Shown here piece by piece: positions 23,345 to 31,398 of a stretch of DNA of 41,755 nt. The position numbers were made by a program, and so were the translations under genes. The notes beneath the pieces are model-generated. The model saw only the letters and a program-made list of their open reading frames with translations. It made no database searches and was not told the origin of the DNA. Positions within the stretch are counted from its first letter, which is position 1. The number at the start of each line of letters is the position of its first letter. This DNA comes from Pseudoselenomonas ruminantium. Its GTDB lineage: Bacteria > Bacillota > Negativicutes > Selenomonadales > Selenomonadaceae. The stretch covers positions 1 to 41,755 of the forward strand of contig SVCA01000015.1 of assembly GCA_015058625.1 (NCBI GenBank), read 5' to 3'.

Positions 23345-24779
23345 GGCCTGGCTGCGGCATCCGAAACTGATGTTTGCGCGCCTGCGCTATGCCCAAATCT
23401 CCACCAAGATTACCTGCTTTTATGCGGCGGTACTGCTGTTGGTGCTGATTCTCACCAGTACACTGACGGGGTTGGGCGTATTCTTCTCCTTCTACCATCA
23501 GGCAGAAGTGGAATTGGAAATCAGCATGAACCATGTGCTGGATGTCATGGAGCAGGGCCGTTCGCTGGATATGGATTTTGGCCGCGATGATTTGGTCCTG
23601 CCCGGCGTGGTATTGCGCATAACCGACAGCCAGGGAAAAATCGTCTACGAAAACGACAGTCATTACCCGCCGCTGCGGCGCATTGAGGAACATACGGAAA
23701 AAAATCCGCCCTTCTGGGCCAACAAGAATATGCAGGTGGTGCAGCTTCGCAATGCCACACTTTACCATGCGCGCATGGATGTGGAATACCGCGGACAGGT
23801 ATATAATATGCACTTCTTCCGCACCATCACCGCGGAGAAGCATTTTTTGGAAACCTTGCAGAAAATCCTGTTCCTGATGACGATTTTGGGTTTTTTTCTG
23901 GCGCTATTGGCAGGGTTCTTTGTGAGCCGACGCATTTTGCAGCCCATTCGCGAGATGACGGCTACGGCGCGGAAAATCGAAGTGGAAAATATGGACAAGC
24001 GCATTGTGGTGCCGCCTGCCCGGGATGAGCTTTCCGAATTGGCGCAGACCTTCAACCATATGCTGGATAGGTTGGAGGGGGGCTTTGAGCAGCAGAAGCG
24101 CTTCGTGTCGGATGCCTCCCATGAACTGCGCACGCCGGTGACGGTTATCCTGGGCTATTCGGATTTGCTGTCCCGCTGGGGGCGTGCGGATGAAGCGGTA
24201 CTGGATGAGGGCATTTCGTCCATCCGCTCCGAAGCCGAGAACATGCAGCAGCTGATTGAAAAGCTCCTGTTCCTGGCCCGGGCTGACCAGAACCGTCAGG
24301 TACTGCATAAGGAAAATATCGAACTCAGTGAGCTATTGGAAGACATCATGCGGAAGATGCAGCTCGTGACCAAGAACCACAGTGTGGAGCTGTTGCAAAA
24401 TGATGATGGCATGATGTATGGCGATTTGGTGACCGTGCGGCAGATGTTCCGCATCTTCCTGGATAACAGCACGAAGTATACGCCCCAGGGCGGCCGTATC
24501 ACGGTGAAGTCCGAACGGGTGGAAAATGAGGACGGGCTGTTTATGCAGGTGGCGCTGGCCGATAACGGCATTGGCATTGACAAGAAAGACCAGCAGAAGG
24601 TCTTTGAACGGTTCTATCGGGTGGATACTTCCCGTACCAAGGCGCAGGGCGTCAGCGGAACCGGGCTGGGGCTATCCATTGCCAGCTGGATTGCCCAGCA
24701 GCATGACATTGAAATCCGGCTTGAAAGTGAGCTGGGCAAGGGAACGACCATCTACTTACAAATACCGTTGGTATCTTAA
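23328..24779 (+). CDS. Sensor histidine kinase (HAMP-HisKA-HATPase)
   Basis: A 483-aa membrane kinase, partner of the overlapping response regulator. Membrane segments lie at about 31-55 and 179-198, with an extracytoplasmic sensor of about 120 residues between them. HAMP follows (SRRILQPIREMTATARKIE, about 199-252). The phosphorylated histidine is H265 (SDASHELRTPVTVILGYSD). The ATPase domain has the N box (FRIFLDNSTKYT), DNGIGI and GTGLGLSIA. The build matches ArlS-like kinases. No signal can be named from the sensor part. Confidence 0.93.
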   Translation: MLSGIKAWLRHPKLMFARLRYAQISTKITCFYAAVLLLVLILTSTLTGLGVFFSFYHQAEVELEISMNHVLDVMEQGRSLDMDFGRDDLVLPGVVLRITDSQGKIVYENDSHYPPLRRIEEHTEKNPPFWANKNMQVVQLRNATLYHARMDVEYRGQVYNMHFFRTITAEKHFLETLQKILFLMTILGFFLALLAGFFVSRRILQPIREMTATARKIEVENMDKRIVVPPARDELSELAQTFNHMLDRLEGGFEQQKRFVSDASHELRTPVTVILGYSDLLSRWGRADEAVLDEGISSIRSEAENMQQLIEKLLFLARADQNRQVLHKENIELSELLEDIMRKMQLVTKNHSVELLQNDDGMMYGDLVTVRQMFRIFLDNSTKYTPQGGRITVKSERVENEDGLFMQVALADNGIGIDKKDQQKVFERFYRVDTSRTKAQGVSGTGLGLSIASWIAQQHDIEIRLESELGKGTTIYLQIPLVS

Positions 24780-24785
24780 ATATGA

Positions 24786-24830
24786 AAAGACCTCGAAACC
24801 CTCTGCAAAGGGCTTCGGGGTCTTTGTTTG
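24786..24830 (+). terminator. Terminator of the two-component operon
   Basis: A stem AAGACC, CGAA, CCC pairs with GGG, TTCG, GGTCTT with small internal mismatches, then TTTGTTTG. It starts just after the kinase stop. Confidence 0.75.
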
Positions 24831-24899
24831 TATAAAGCTGCTCTGTAACTGCAGATAGAAAAATGAGCGGCAGAGGGATGGCACAGGAGGAAATTGCCG

Positions 24900-24935
24900 A
24901 TGGCTGGCGAAGAAGTCATTACGGTAAAAGCTTGA
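24900..24935 (+). other. Eleven-codon frame with a strong ribosome site
   Basis: ATG at 24900 encodes MAGEEVITVKA then a stop. AGGAGG lies 9 nt before it, a better ribosome site than most genes here have. It sits in the 223-nt gap before the C11 peptidase gene. It may be a leader peptide or the surviving 5' end of a decayed gene. Nothing else in the gap supports a function. Confidence 0.25.
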
Positions 24936-25003
24936 ACCGCTTGATGATGCTGGCTGGGGATAGCGTGTGTCAGAACAGGAAAAATGAAGAAGGGGATGAG
25001 AGG

Positions 25004-26860
25004 ATGAGCAAGAAGACCTTGTGCCGCCTGCTGCTTTTTATTGTACTGGTGGGCGGGTTGGTTGCAGGCTGTTCCGGGATAAAGCTCACACAGGGAAACT
25101 GGGTCGTTTCCATCTATATGTGTGGCTCGGATTTGGAGTCAGAGAGTGGTTTTGCCTCAGCTGACCTGAAGGCCTTGCAAAGCATACCACTTCCGGAAAA
25201 TGTGAAGTTCGTCATTCAGACCGGTGGTGCAAAAAAATGGCAGACCCCAGGCATACCGGAAAATGAATTGGCCCGTTATGTTTATGACAGCAGTGGTTTT
25301 CATGAGGTAGAACGACTGCAGGATGCCAGCATGGGGGATGAAGAAACACTGGAGGCCTTTCTGCGCTTTAGCAAGGAGCGTTACCCTGCGGACCATCGGA
25401 TGCTCGTCTTTTGGGACCATGGCGGTGGCAGTTTAGGCGGCTGCTGCTTTGATGAAAAATATGAAACGACACTCAGCCTGAATGATTTACGGCAGGCGCT
25501 GCAGAGTGTAGAAGAAAATAATCCGAAGAAGCCGGCTTTTGAGCTCGTGCTGTTTGACACCTGCCTGATGGCGAGCATCGAGACAGCGAACACTCTGTAC
25601 GGTTTTGCGCGTTACATGGCGGCTTCGGAAGAACTCATGCCGGGAACAGGCACGGACTATGTCGGCTGGGCAGGAGCTTTAGCGAAAGACCCGGGCATGG
25701 ACGGGAAAAAACTGGGGACGGTTATCTGTGAAACTTATCTGCCGCATTGCGAGCGCCATGAAGCGGATGATATGGCAACCTTATCCCTGATTGATTTGGG
25801 GCAAATGCCTGCCTTGAATGACGCTTACGAAAAAATGGGGCAGGAAGCATTGAAACTGTCCCAGGGAAATCCGCGTCATTTTTTCACCACGTATGACCGG
25901 GTGGCTGGCGGCGTGGAAAATTATGGGCCGAATGACAGCGAAGACTATACCAATATGGTGGATTTGGGCTCTTTGGCAGACGGCATGGCCGAACTCAGCA
26001 CAGCACCAGCTTTCGTGGAGGCGCTGGATAAAGCTGTGGTATGCAAGACGGCGGGCCCCTATCGTAAATATGGTATGGGCTTGTCCGGCTATTACAGCCT
26101 CTATGGCGGTTTGGATTCGTGGCAGATTTACTCGTCCCTGACAGGAGTCAGCAAGGCATTCTCCAAGCTCTATCACGATATGCTTTCCGGCAGTGGCGAT
26201 GGTACACCCTGGTTTTATTTTGATGTCGAGAAGATAAAACATGCGCATATTGTTCTTAATGAGAACAATATGGCCACTATCGCCCTTTCGCCGGAAGATG
26301 CCAATGCCATCAGTCAGGCCGATTTTCTGCTCTGTTCCTATGATGCGCAGGGAAGAGAGATTTATCTGGGCAGTGATGATAAAATGAAGGCCGATTGGGA
26401 GCGTGGCGTATTTCAGGAGAATTTTGATGGGAAGTGGCCAGCCTTGAATGGTCATGTGTTATCGTTCTATCTCAGCGAACAGCAGCAGGATTATAATCTT
26501 TACTATTCCTACATTCTGCTTAACGGGCAGAAGTGCTATCTAACCGCTGGCTATGATTTCACGAAGGACGAATATGAGATACTCAGCATTCACCGCGTTT
26601 TGAAAAATGGTTGGATGGACAGGCAAAATCTGAACTTGAAAGCTGGTGACCAAATCATACCGCTGTTCTTCAATGATGAGGGAGAGGAAGTGAAAGGCAC
26701 GACGTTCCAGTTGGCAGGTGAGCCTGTTTTGCGAGACGAGCCGCTCGCAAATGGGACCTACGCGTTTGCATTCCGTTTCACGACTGCGCGGAATGAGTCC
26801 GTTGTTTCGGAGACGATTCATTTTGTAATTCAAAACGGGGGAATGACGGTGACAAAATAA
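25004..26860 (+). CDS. Clostripain-related (C11) cysteine peptidase, lipoprotein
   Basis: A 618-aa exported peptidase of family C11. The first 23 residues are a lipoprotein signal with lipobox LVAGC, so C23 should be lipidated. The catalytic pair is H139 (LVFWDHGGG) and C187 (LVLFDTCLMASIE), the spacing and context of clostripain-like enzymes. The region after about residue 420 is beta-rich without a known domain. I start at ATG 25004 because it begins the signal peptide and follows AAGAAGGGGA; an in-frame ATG 141 nt upstream would bury the signal. The likely role is processing of surface or environmental proteins after Arg or Lys. Confidence 0.87.
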   Translation: MSKKTLCRLLLFIVLVGGLVAGCSGIKLTQGNWVVSIYMCGSDLESESGFASADLKALQSIPLPENVKFVIQTGGAKKWQTPGIPENELARYVYDSSGFHEVERLQDASMGDEETLEAFLRFSKERYPADHRMLVFWDHGGGSLGGCCFDEKYETTLSLNDLRQALQSVEENNPKKPAFELVLFDTCLMASIETANTLYGFARYMAASEELMPGTGTDYVGWAGALAKDPGMDGKKLGTVICETYLPHCERHEADDMATLSLIDLGQMPALNDAYEKMGQEALKLSQGNPRHFFTTYDRVAGGVENYGPNDSEDYTNMVDLGSLADGMAELSTAPAFVEALDKAVVCKTAGPYRKYGMGLSGYYSLYGGLDSWQIYSSLTGVSKAFSKLYHDMLSGSGDGTPWFYFDVEKIKHAHIVLNENNMATIALSPEDANAISQADFLLCSYDAQGREIYLGSDDKMKADWERGVFQENFDGKWPALNGHVLSFYLSEQQQDYNLYYSYILLNGQKCYLTAGYDFTKDEYEILSIHRVLKNGWMDRQNLNLKAGDQIIPLFFNDEGEEVKGTTFQLAGEPVLRDEPLANGTYAFAFRFTTARNESVVSETIHFVIQNGGMTVTK

Positions 26861-26896
26861 ACCGTGAGAAAATATTTTTTGCATCCTTGCAGGTGT

Positions 26897-26925
26897 TTTC
26901 CAATTTATGACGAATAATGTATAAT
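26897..26925 (+). promoter_or_regulatory. Promoter of the HIT gene
   Basis: TTTCCA (26897-26902) and consensus TATAAT (26920-26925) are separated by 17 bp, about 27 nt before the HIT start codon. Confidence 0.55.
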
Positions 26926-26951
26926 ATGCGATTGTGAAGGAGGTGTTAATG

Positions 26952-27299
26952 ATGGCAGATTGTATTTTTTGCAAGATTGCGGGCAAGGAGATTCCGTCTA
27001 CGGTAGTCTATGAAGACGAGACCGTGCTGGCATTCAAGGATTTGGAACCGCAGGCCCCTGTGCATGTGCTCGTGATTCCGAAAAAACACGTGGAAAGCGT
27101 GGCAGCATTAAAGGCTGAAGATAAAGAACTGGCAGCACATATTCTGGTCGATGTGATTCCGCAGATTGCACGCGAGTTAGGGGTAGCGGAATCCGGTTTC
27201 CGTGTAGTTGCCAATACGGGCGATGAAGGCGGTCAGACCGTAAAACATCTGCATTTCCATCTCTTAGGCGGTCGCTCCCTGCAATGGCCCCCAGGCTGA
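26952..27299 (+). CDS. HIT-family nucleotide hydrolase (HinT-like)
   Basis: A 115-aa histidine triad protein that hydrolyses adenosine phosphoramidates and related AMP derivatives. The triad is H99, H101, H103 (HLHFHLLGG), and C4 and C7 (CIFCKI) may bind zinc. RVVANTGDEGGQTV is typical of the HinT/PKCI branch. The ATG at 26952 is preceded by AAGGAGGT at 7 nt; an upstream in-frame GTG lies before that ribosome site. Confidence 0.92.
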   Translation: MADCIFCKIAGKEIPSTVVYEDETVLAFKDLEPQAPVHVLVIPKKHVESVAALKAEDKELAAHILVDVIPQIARELGVAESGFRVVANTGDEGGQTVKHLHFHLLGGRSLQWPPG

Positions 27300-27318
27300 C
27301 GATTTGTGTGGATTTGTG

Positions 27319-27348
27319 TTGACAGGCTCGCTACCTTTATTGTATAAT
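27319..27348 (+). promoter_or_regulatory. Consensus promoter of rpsU
   Basis: Consensus -35 TTGACA (27319-27324) and -10 TATAAT (27343-27348) are separated by 18 bp. This is the best match to a housekeeping promoter among the protein genes of the window, as expected for a ribosomal protein. Confidence 0.8.
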
Positions 27349-27407
27349 ATCGTGGTGTAGTTTTAGAAACACAAACTCCCATGTTAAGTGGAGGGGGGGA
27401 AAAATAG

Positions 27408-27587
27408 ATGGCAAACGAAATTAAAGTTGGTAAAAACGAATCAATCGATAGTGCTCTCCGCCGCTTCAAGCGTATGTCCCAGAAAGCTGGTACTCTGGCT
27501 GAAGTGAGAAAACGTGAACATTACGAGAAACCGAGCGTTCGCCGCAAGAAGAAATCTGAAGCAGCTCGTAAACGCAAGTTCAGATAA
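27408..27587 (+). CDS. rpsU: 30S ribosomal protein S21
   Basis: A 59-aa very basic protein beginning [20 protein letters not shown] and continuing [20 protein letters not shown], then an Arg/Lys-rich tail ending KRKFR. It is the small-subunit protein S21, which aids start-site base pairing. GGAGGGGGG precedes the ATG by about 8 nt. It is followed by its own terminator and then yqeY, the usual pair in Firmicutes. Confidence 0.96.
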   Translation: MANEIKVGKNESIDSALRRFKRMSQKAGTLAEVRKREHYEKPSVRRKKKSEAARKRKFR

Positions 27588-27596
27588 TTTGCGCGG

Positions 27597-27633
27597 GACA
27601 CCTGCAAGTCGTAAGATTTTCAGGTGTCTTTTT
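27597..27633 (+). terminator. Terminator after rpsU
   Basis: A perfect 8-bp stem GACACCTG/CAGGTGTC with a 16-nt loop is followed by TTTTT. No separate promoter for yqeY is obvious, so read-through may supply it. Confidence 0.8.
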
Positions 27634-27668
27634 GTTATATGGATTTATATTACAGGAGGATTAGAAAA

Positions 27669-28115
27669 ATGTCGTTAAAGGAACAGCTTACTGCTGACAT
27701 GAAAGAAGCCATGAAGAATAAGGAAAAGGAACGTCTGGCCGTTATCCGTATGGTGCGCGGTGCTATCCGCCAGCAGGAAATTGACGGACAGAAGGAACTC
27801 GGCGAGGAAGATGTAATCGCGGTTATCAGCAAGGAAGTAAAGATGCGCCGTGATTCCATCGAAGAATTCCAGAAGGGCGGTCGTGAGGATTTGGTGGAAA
27901 AGACGCAAGCGGAAATCGATGTGCTCCTGCCGTATTTGCCGGCTCAGCTTTCCGAAGACGAAGTGCGTGAACTCGTGAAGGCTGCGGTGGAACAGACCGG
28001 AGCTGCTACGCCGAAGGATATGGGCAAGGTTATGGGCGTGCTGATGCCGAAGGTTAAGGGGCGCGCTGATGGGAAGATGGTTAATACCATTGTGAAGAGC
28101 TTCTTGCAGGGATAA
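27669..28115 (+). CDS. GatB/YqeY domain protein
   Basis: A 148-aa protein of the YqeY family, related to the C-terminal tRNA-binding part of GatB. It has the typical N-terminus SLKEQLTADMKEAMKNKEKE, LRMIRG-like RMVRGAIRQQEID, and the ending MGKVMGVLMPKVKGRADGK. It may help tRNA amidation or tRNA binding; the role is not established. The ATG at 27669 follows CAGGAGGA by 9 nt; an in-frame ATG at 27624 lies within the rpsU terminator. Confidence 0.88.
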   Translation: MSLKEQLTADMKEAMKNKEKERLAVIRMVRGAIRQQEIDGQKELGEEDVIAVISKEVKMRRDSIEEFQKGGREDLVEKTQAEIDVLLPYLPAQLSEDEVRELVKAAVEQTGAATPKDMGKVMGVLMPKVKGRADGKMVNTIVKSFLQG

Positions 28116-28125
28116 CATCATAGTG

Positions 28126-28449
28126 CTAAGGCGCCAGCGGGACTGATAATATTTTTCCTTCGCCATAGACAAGCTTGTCAAAAGCTACGGAAAAACATCA
28201 TCAGTCCCGCTGGCTTAGGTCGTGCATAACAAAGAGGTGTTAAGGCGCCCGTGGGGGCTGGCAGTATTTTTCCTCCGCTGAGACAGGCTTGTCAAACGCT
28301 ACGGAAAAACACCGCCAGCCCCCACGGGCTTAGGTTGTATGTTACATAGAGGTGCTAAGGCGCTCATGGAGGCTGGCAATGCTTTTCCTTCGCCATAGAC
28401 AGGCTTGTCAAAAGCTGCGGAAAAACATCATCAGTCTCCATGAGCTTAG
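28126..28449. repeat. Three tandem ~94-bp hairpin repeats
   Basis: Copies lie at 28126-28218, 28240-28333 and 28355-28449, at 114-115-nt spacing. Each begins CTAAG/TTAAG-GCG, ends CTTAG and folds on itself. The outer stems are perfect 15 bp (28133-28147 with 28200-28214), perfect 16 bp (28247-28262 with 28314-28329) and 14 bp with one G-T (28362-28375 with 28432-28445). The stem sequences differ between copies yet stay paired. A second paired block TTTTCC/GGAAAA and a central GACAAGCTTGTC or GACAGGCTTGTC palindrome lie inside. This fills most of the gap between yqeY and nfeD. Confidence 0.85.
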
Positions 28450-28522
28450 TACGATGCAGTAGCTTCGCCTAGGCAGGACTTTTTACAGGCTATGTGGAAA
28501 TATTTTGCAAGGGGGTGAGTAT

Positions 28523-29155
28523 ATGGATATGGTGGTAGGTATGCCGGTGGTGCAGATGCTCTTGCTGGCGATTATGTTTCTGGCCATTATGGTGGAGATT
28601 AAGACTGGTGGCTTGGGCGCAGGGATATTGCTGGGGCTGGTAGCCGCTGGTGTCTTTTGGGGCAGTCAGTATGTGAAAGGGCTGGTGTCTCTGTATCAGA
28701 TTGCCATCTTTATGGGCGGTATTCTCTGTATTATCGTGGAAATGCTGCTGCCTACGGTGGGGCTTTTGGCTGGCCTGGGTGTTGCCGCTATGCTCTACAG
28801 TGTGGTGCTGGCACTGGGCGGAGATATTCATGCGCTCTATGCCATGCTGATTTCCTTTGTGGCGGCGATTGTGATTTTTGCACTTATCGTTAAACGTCTG
28901 CCTTCGAGTAAACTTTGGAATAAGGTGGTGCTGAAGGATGAATCGCGTTCGGAACGCGGCTTTGTCAGTGCGGCACCGCGGGAGTCACTGCTGGGAGCAG
29001 TTGGCGAAGTGCTCACGGAGCTGCGTCCTTCCGGCAGTGTGCGGCTGAATGGCAAACCTGTAGATGTGGTTTCCGAAGGGGCTTTTGTGCCGAAAGGTGT
29101 ACAGGTTCAAGTCGTGGCCGTCGAAGGAAACCGGGTAGTTGTGCGACAGATTTAA
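28523..29155 (+). CDS. NfeD-family membrane protein
   Basis: A 210-aa NfeD protein without the N-terminal protease domain. Four or so hydrophobic segments fill residues 5-125, with the C-terminal OB-fold domain at about 145-210 (LLGAVGEVLTELRPSGSVRL, VQVVAVEGNRVVV). NfeD proteins work with flotillin-like proteins, here FloA 15 nt downstream. The start is ATG 28523 with AAGGGGGTGAG; an in-frame TTG 18 nt upstream overlaps that site. Confidence 0.88.
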   Translation: MDMVVGMPVVQMLLLAIMFLAIMVEIKTGGLGAGILLGLVAAGVFWGSQYVKGLVSLYQIAIFMGGILCIIVEMLLPTVGLLAGLGVAAMLYSVVLALGGDIHALYAMLISFVAAIVIFALIVKRLPSSKLWNKVVLKDESRSERGFVSAAPRESLLGAVGEVLTELRPSGSVRLNGKPVDVVSEGAFVPKGVQVQVVAVEGNRVVVRQI

Positions 29156-29170
29156 GGAGGTTTTGCATTT

Positions 29171-30172
29171 ATGAGTGGTTTGATTGGAACAGGTTTTTTG
29201 TTAGTCCTGATTATTGCATTTATCATGGTGTTCCTGCACTTTGTCCCCATTGGACTTTGGATTTCTGCTTTGGCAGCCAATGTGCGGGTGGGCATTATGA
29301 CTTTGGTTGGTATGCGCATGCGCCGCGTACCGCCTAACAAGATTATCCTGCCGCTGATTAAGGCTAATAAAGCTGGTCTTGATGTGGCCGTTAATCAGCT
29401 CGAAGCTCATTACCTGGCGGGCGGTAACGTGGATAAGGTTGTGGATGCCCTTATCGCGGCGCACCGTGCGCAGATTCCTCTGCCTTTTGAACGCTCCGCG
29501 GCTATCGATTTGGCCGGCCGTGATGTGCTCGAAGCCGTGCAGATGAGCGTTAATCCGAAGGTTATCGAAACGCCGGTGGTTTCTGCTGTAGCGAAAAACG
29601 GTATCGAACTCAAAATCAAGGCGCGTGTTACCGTGCGCGCTAATATTGACCGTCTGGTCGGTGGTGCTGGTGAACCGACGATTATCGCCCGCGTTGGCGA
29701 AGGTATCGTCACAACTGTAGGTTCCTCCGAAAGCCATAATGATGTGCTGGCTAACCCGGACGATATTTCCAAGACCGTACTGGGCAAGGGCCTTGATGCC
29801 GGTACGGCGTTTGAAATCCTCTCCATCGATATTGCTGACGTGGATGTAGGCCGCAACATCGGTGCAGAACTGCAGACCGATCAGGCTGAAGCCGACAAGC
29901 GCATCGCACAGGCCAAAGCCGAAGAACGCCGTGCGATGGCTGTGGCCAAAGAGCAGGAAATGAAGGCCTACACGCAGGAAATGGAAGCAAAGGTCGTCGA
30001 AGCACAGGCCGAAGTGCCGCATGCTATGGCACAGGCTTTGCGGGAAGGCAAGCTCGGGGTTATGGACTACTACAACCTCAACAATGTGCAGGCCGATACG
30101 GATATGCGCAACGCCATCAGCACGAGCAGTGCGGGCAGCAAATTGCAGGCGCCGTCGGCACCGGTAAAATAA
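29171..30172 (+). CDS. floA: Flotillin-like protein FloA
   Basis: A 333-aa membrane scaffold protein (YqfA/FloA). It has an N-terminal membrane segment (about 7-30), the family phrase [18 protein letters not shown], an SPFH/PHB domain over about 40-210, and an Ala/Glu/Lys-rich coiled coil (about 225-290, [19 protein letters not shown]). FloA forms functional membrane microdomains and influences membrane fluidity and secretion. AAGGAGG precedes the ATG. It is coupled with nfeD upstream. Confidence 0.94.
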   Translation: MSGLIGTGFLLVLIIAFIMVFLHFVPIGLWISALAANVRVGIMTLVGMRMRRVPPNKIILPLIKANKAGLDVAVNQLEAHYLAGGNVDKVVDALIAAHRAQIPLPFERSAAIDLAGRDVLEAVQMSVNPKVIETPVVSAVAKNGIELKIKARVTVRANIDRLVGGAGEPTIIARVGEGIVTTVGSSESHNDVLANPDDISKTVLGKGLDAGTAFEILSIDIADVDVGRNIGAELQTDQAEADKRIAQAKAEERRAMAVAKEQEMKAYTQEMEAKVVEAQAEVPHAMAQALREGKLGVMDYYNLNNVQADTDMRNAISTSSAGSKLQAPSAPVK

Positions 30173-30184
30173 GGAGGGGTACTT

Positions 30185-30607
30185 ATGGACTCCTTTTGGG
30201 TCATAGTCCTCTTTATTCTCTTTGCCATCTTTTCTGACCGCAAGGACAAGAAAAAGCCGGTGCCCAAACGCCGGATACCGGATTTCCCTCAGCGCCCCTT
30301 GCCGGATATTCCGCAGCCTAAACAGGAGCGCATAAAAATTGAAATCCCGGAACTGCGCGGTGCCCCGCCCCTGCCTGACATCCAGACAACGGCAGAAGTG
30401 GAAACACAGGATGCGATTCGGGCTCAGCAGGAACGCTATCAGGAAATGCTGCGCCGCAAGAAAAAGCAGCGGGAACAGGCAGAGAAACGTGCAGAAAAAA
30501 AGCGGACCGCACAAGCACAAGCTCCGCAGAATACGGTGACGTTAAGTAATTTGCAGCAGGCAGTTATCTGGTCAGAAATTCTCGGCAAGCCAAAAGCAAA
30601 ACGCTAG
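30185..30607 (+). CDS. Small membrane-anchored protein following floA, unknown
   Basis: A 140-aa protein with a short N-terminal membrane helix (SFWVIVLFILFAIFS, residues 3-17). Next come a Pro-rich basic stretch (KRRIPDFPQRPLPDIPQPK), a charged helical region (about 80-115, RYQEMLRRKKKQREQAEKRA) and a conserved-looking end LQQAVIWSEILGKPKAKR. GGAGGGG lies before the ATG, 12 nt after floA, so it is the third gene of the nfeD-floA unit. I know no domain. A link to FloA assemblies is inferred from position only. Confidence 0.7.
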   Translation: MDSFWVIVLFILFAIFSDRKDKKKPVPKRRIPDFPQRPLPDIPQPKQERIKIEIPELRGAPPLPDIQTTAEVETQDAIRAQQERYQEMLRRKKKQREQAEKRAEKKRTAQAQAPQNTVTLSNLQQAVIWSEILGKPKAKR

Positions 30608-30617
30608 TTTGCCGGTC

Positions 30618-31212
30618 AGTTCGTGCTAAAGGTATCCCGTTTATACGTGGTCAGGGGGGTGAACGGGGAGTAATTTTTCTGTTTTCCGCTAAACGACCCC
30701 CTCGTAAAGGCAAGCTGTCCAGTTACCTGCGCCGGGCAGGCCAACGGCGCTGCTTTCAGCGTGTTTTCTTAGCCTTTTCTTATCGGGGCCGGCCTTCACT
30801 GCGTTCAGGCAGTCGCTCCCTACAGAAAAATCACTCCCCGTTCGCCCCAAGCTACGGATTAGGCAAGCAGCGAGAACTCGTTACTCCCGCAACAAGAACA
30901 TCGATGTACTTGTTCCTTGTCACCGTGAAGATGCCAGCTTATACGGACATCGCTTAGGGCGGAGGTGGTGATGCTTTTCGCCGTAGAACGACTGTCCGAA
31001 CGCAGTGAGGACTGGCCCACAAACGGTAGTTCCTGGACATTGAGTTGAACATACGCGCCGCCGGTCTTGCCCGGCGCAGGCAGCTAAAAGCCCATAAATT
31101 TACTTGTGGGTCATTTAGTGCAACGGCGAAAAGTATTACCACCTTCGCCCAAACTGAGCTGTAACAACTAAAAAGTAATCTCGCAATAACATCGACAAAC
31201 TGCAATTTACTA
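30618..31212 (+). repeat. Composite hairpin repeat, left copy (~0.6 kb)
   Basis: This ~0.6-kb non-coding element recurs in opposite orientation at 40822-41420. It holds two homologous hairpin modules in opposite orientation to each other. Module A has 22-nt arms at 30661-30682 and 30822-30843 (one mismatch). Module B has 28-nt arms at 30957-30984 and 31123-31150 (only three non-Watson-Crick pairs, all G-T). Each module has an inner CACTGCGTTC stretch and a GC-rich loop hairpin around GCGCCG/CGGCGC. Between them is a near-palindrome centred on CATCGATG (near 30900). With the adjoining terminator it fills most of the 790-nt gap before amiC. Confidence 0.85.
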
Positions 31213-31247
31213 AAAGTCCGTTGACACTTTTTGTCAGCGGACTTTTT
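31212..31247 (+). terminator. Terminator at the end of the left repeat
   Basis: A 15-bp stem, AAAAGTCCG and TGACA with TGTCA and CGGACTTTT, around loop CTTTT is followed by TTTTT. It insulates the amidase gene from upstream. Confidence 0.8.
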
Positions 31248-31337
31248 ACGTTAAGGGAAATTTCCCCATTCTCTTTGTCTCAAAGCAGTGCGTGAAGATG
31301 TTCTATCTTAAATCTCCATTAAAATCCTCCCCAGCCC

Positions 31338-31366
31338 TTGCATTTTCACGCAATAAAGTTGATAAT
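31338..31366 (+). promoter_or_regulatory. Promoter of the amidase gene
   Basis: TTGCAT (31338-31343) and GATAAT (31361-31366) are separated by 17 bp, about 32 nt before the amidase ATG. Confidence 0.6.
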
Positions 31367-31398
31367 AGAGTATATGTGTCCTGTAATGGAGGGATTCT

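Noticed and set aside
28126..28449. CRISPR array
   Set aside because: The units are long self-folding hairpins with no unique spacers, only three copies, and no cas genes nearby.
30954..31205. Minus-strand open frame within the left composite repeat
   Set aside because: It spans module B of the hairpin element, is Arg/Ser/Pro-rich and follows the repeat's symmetry. It lacks a ribosome site.
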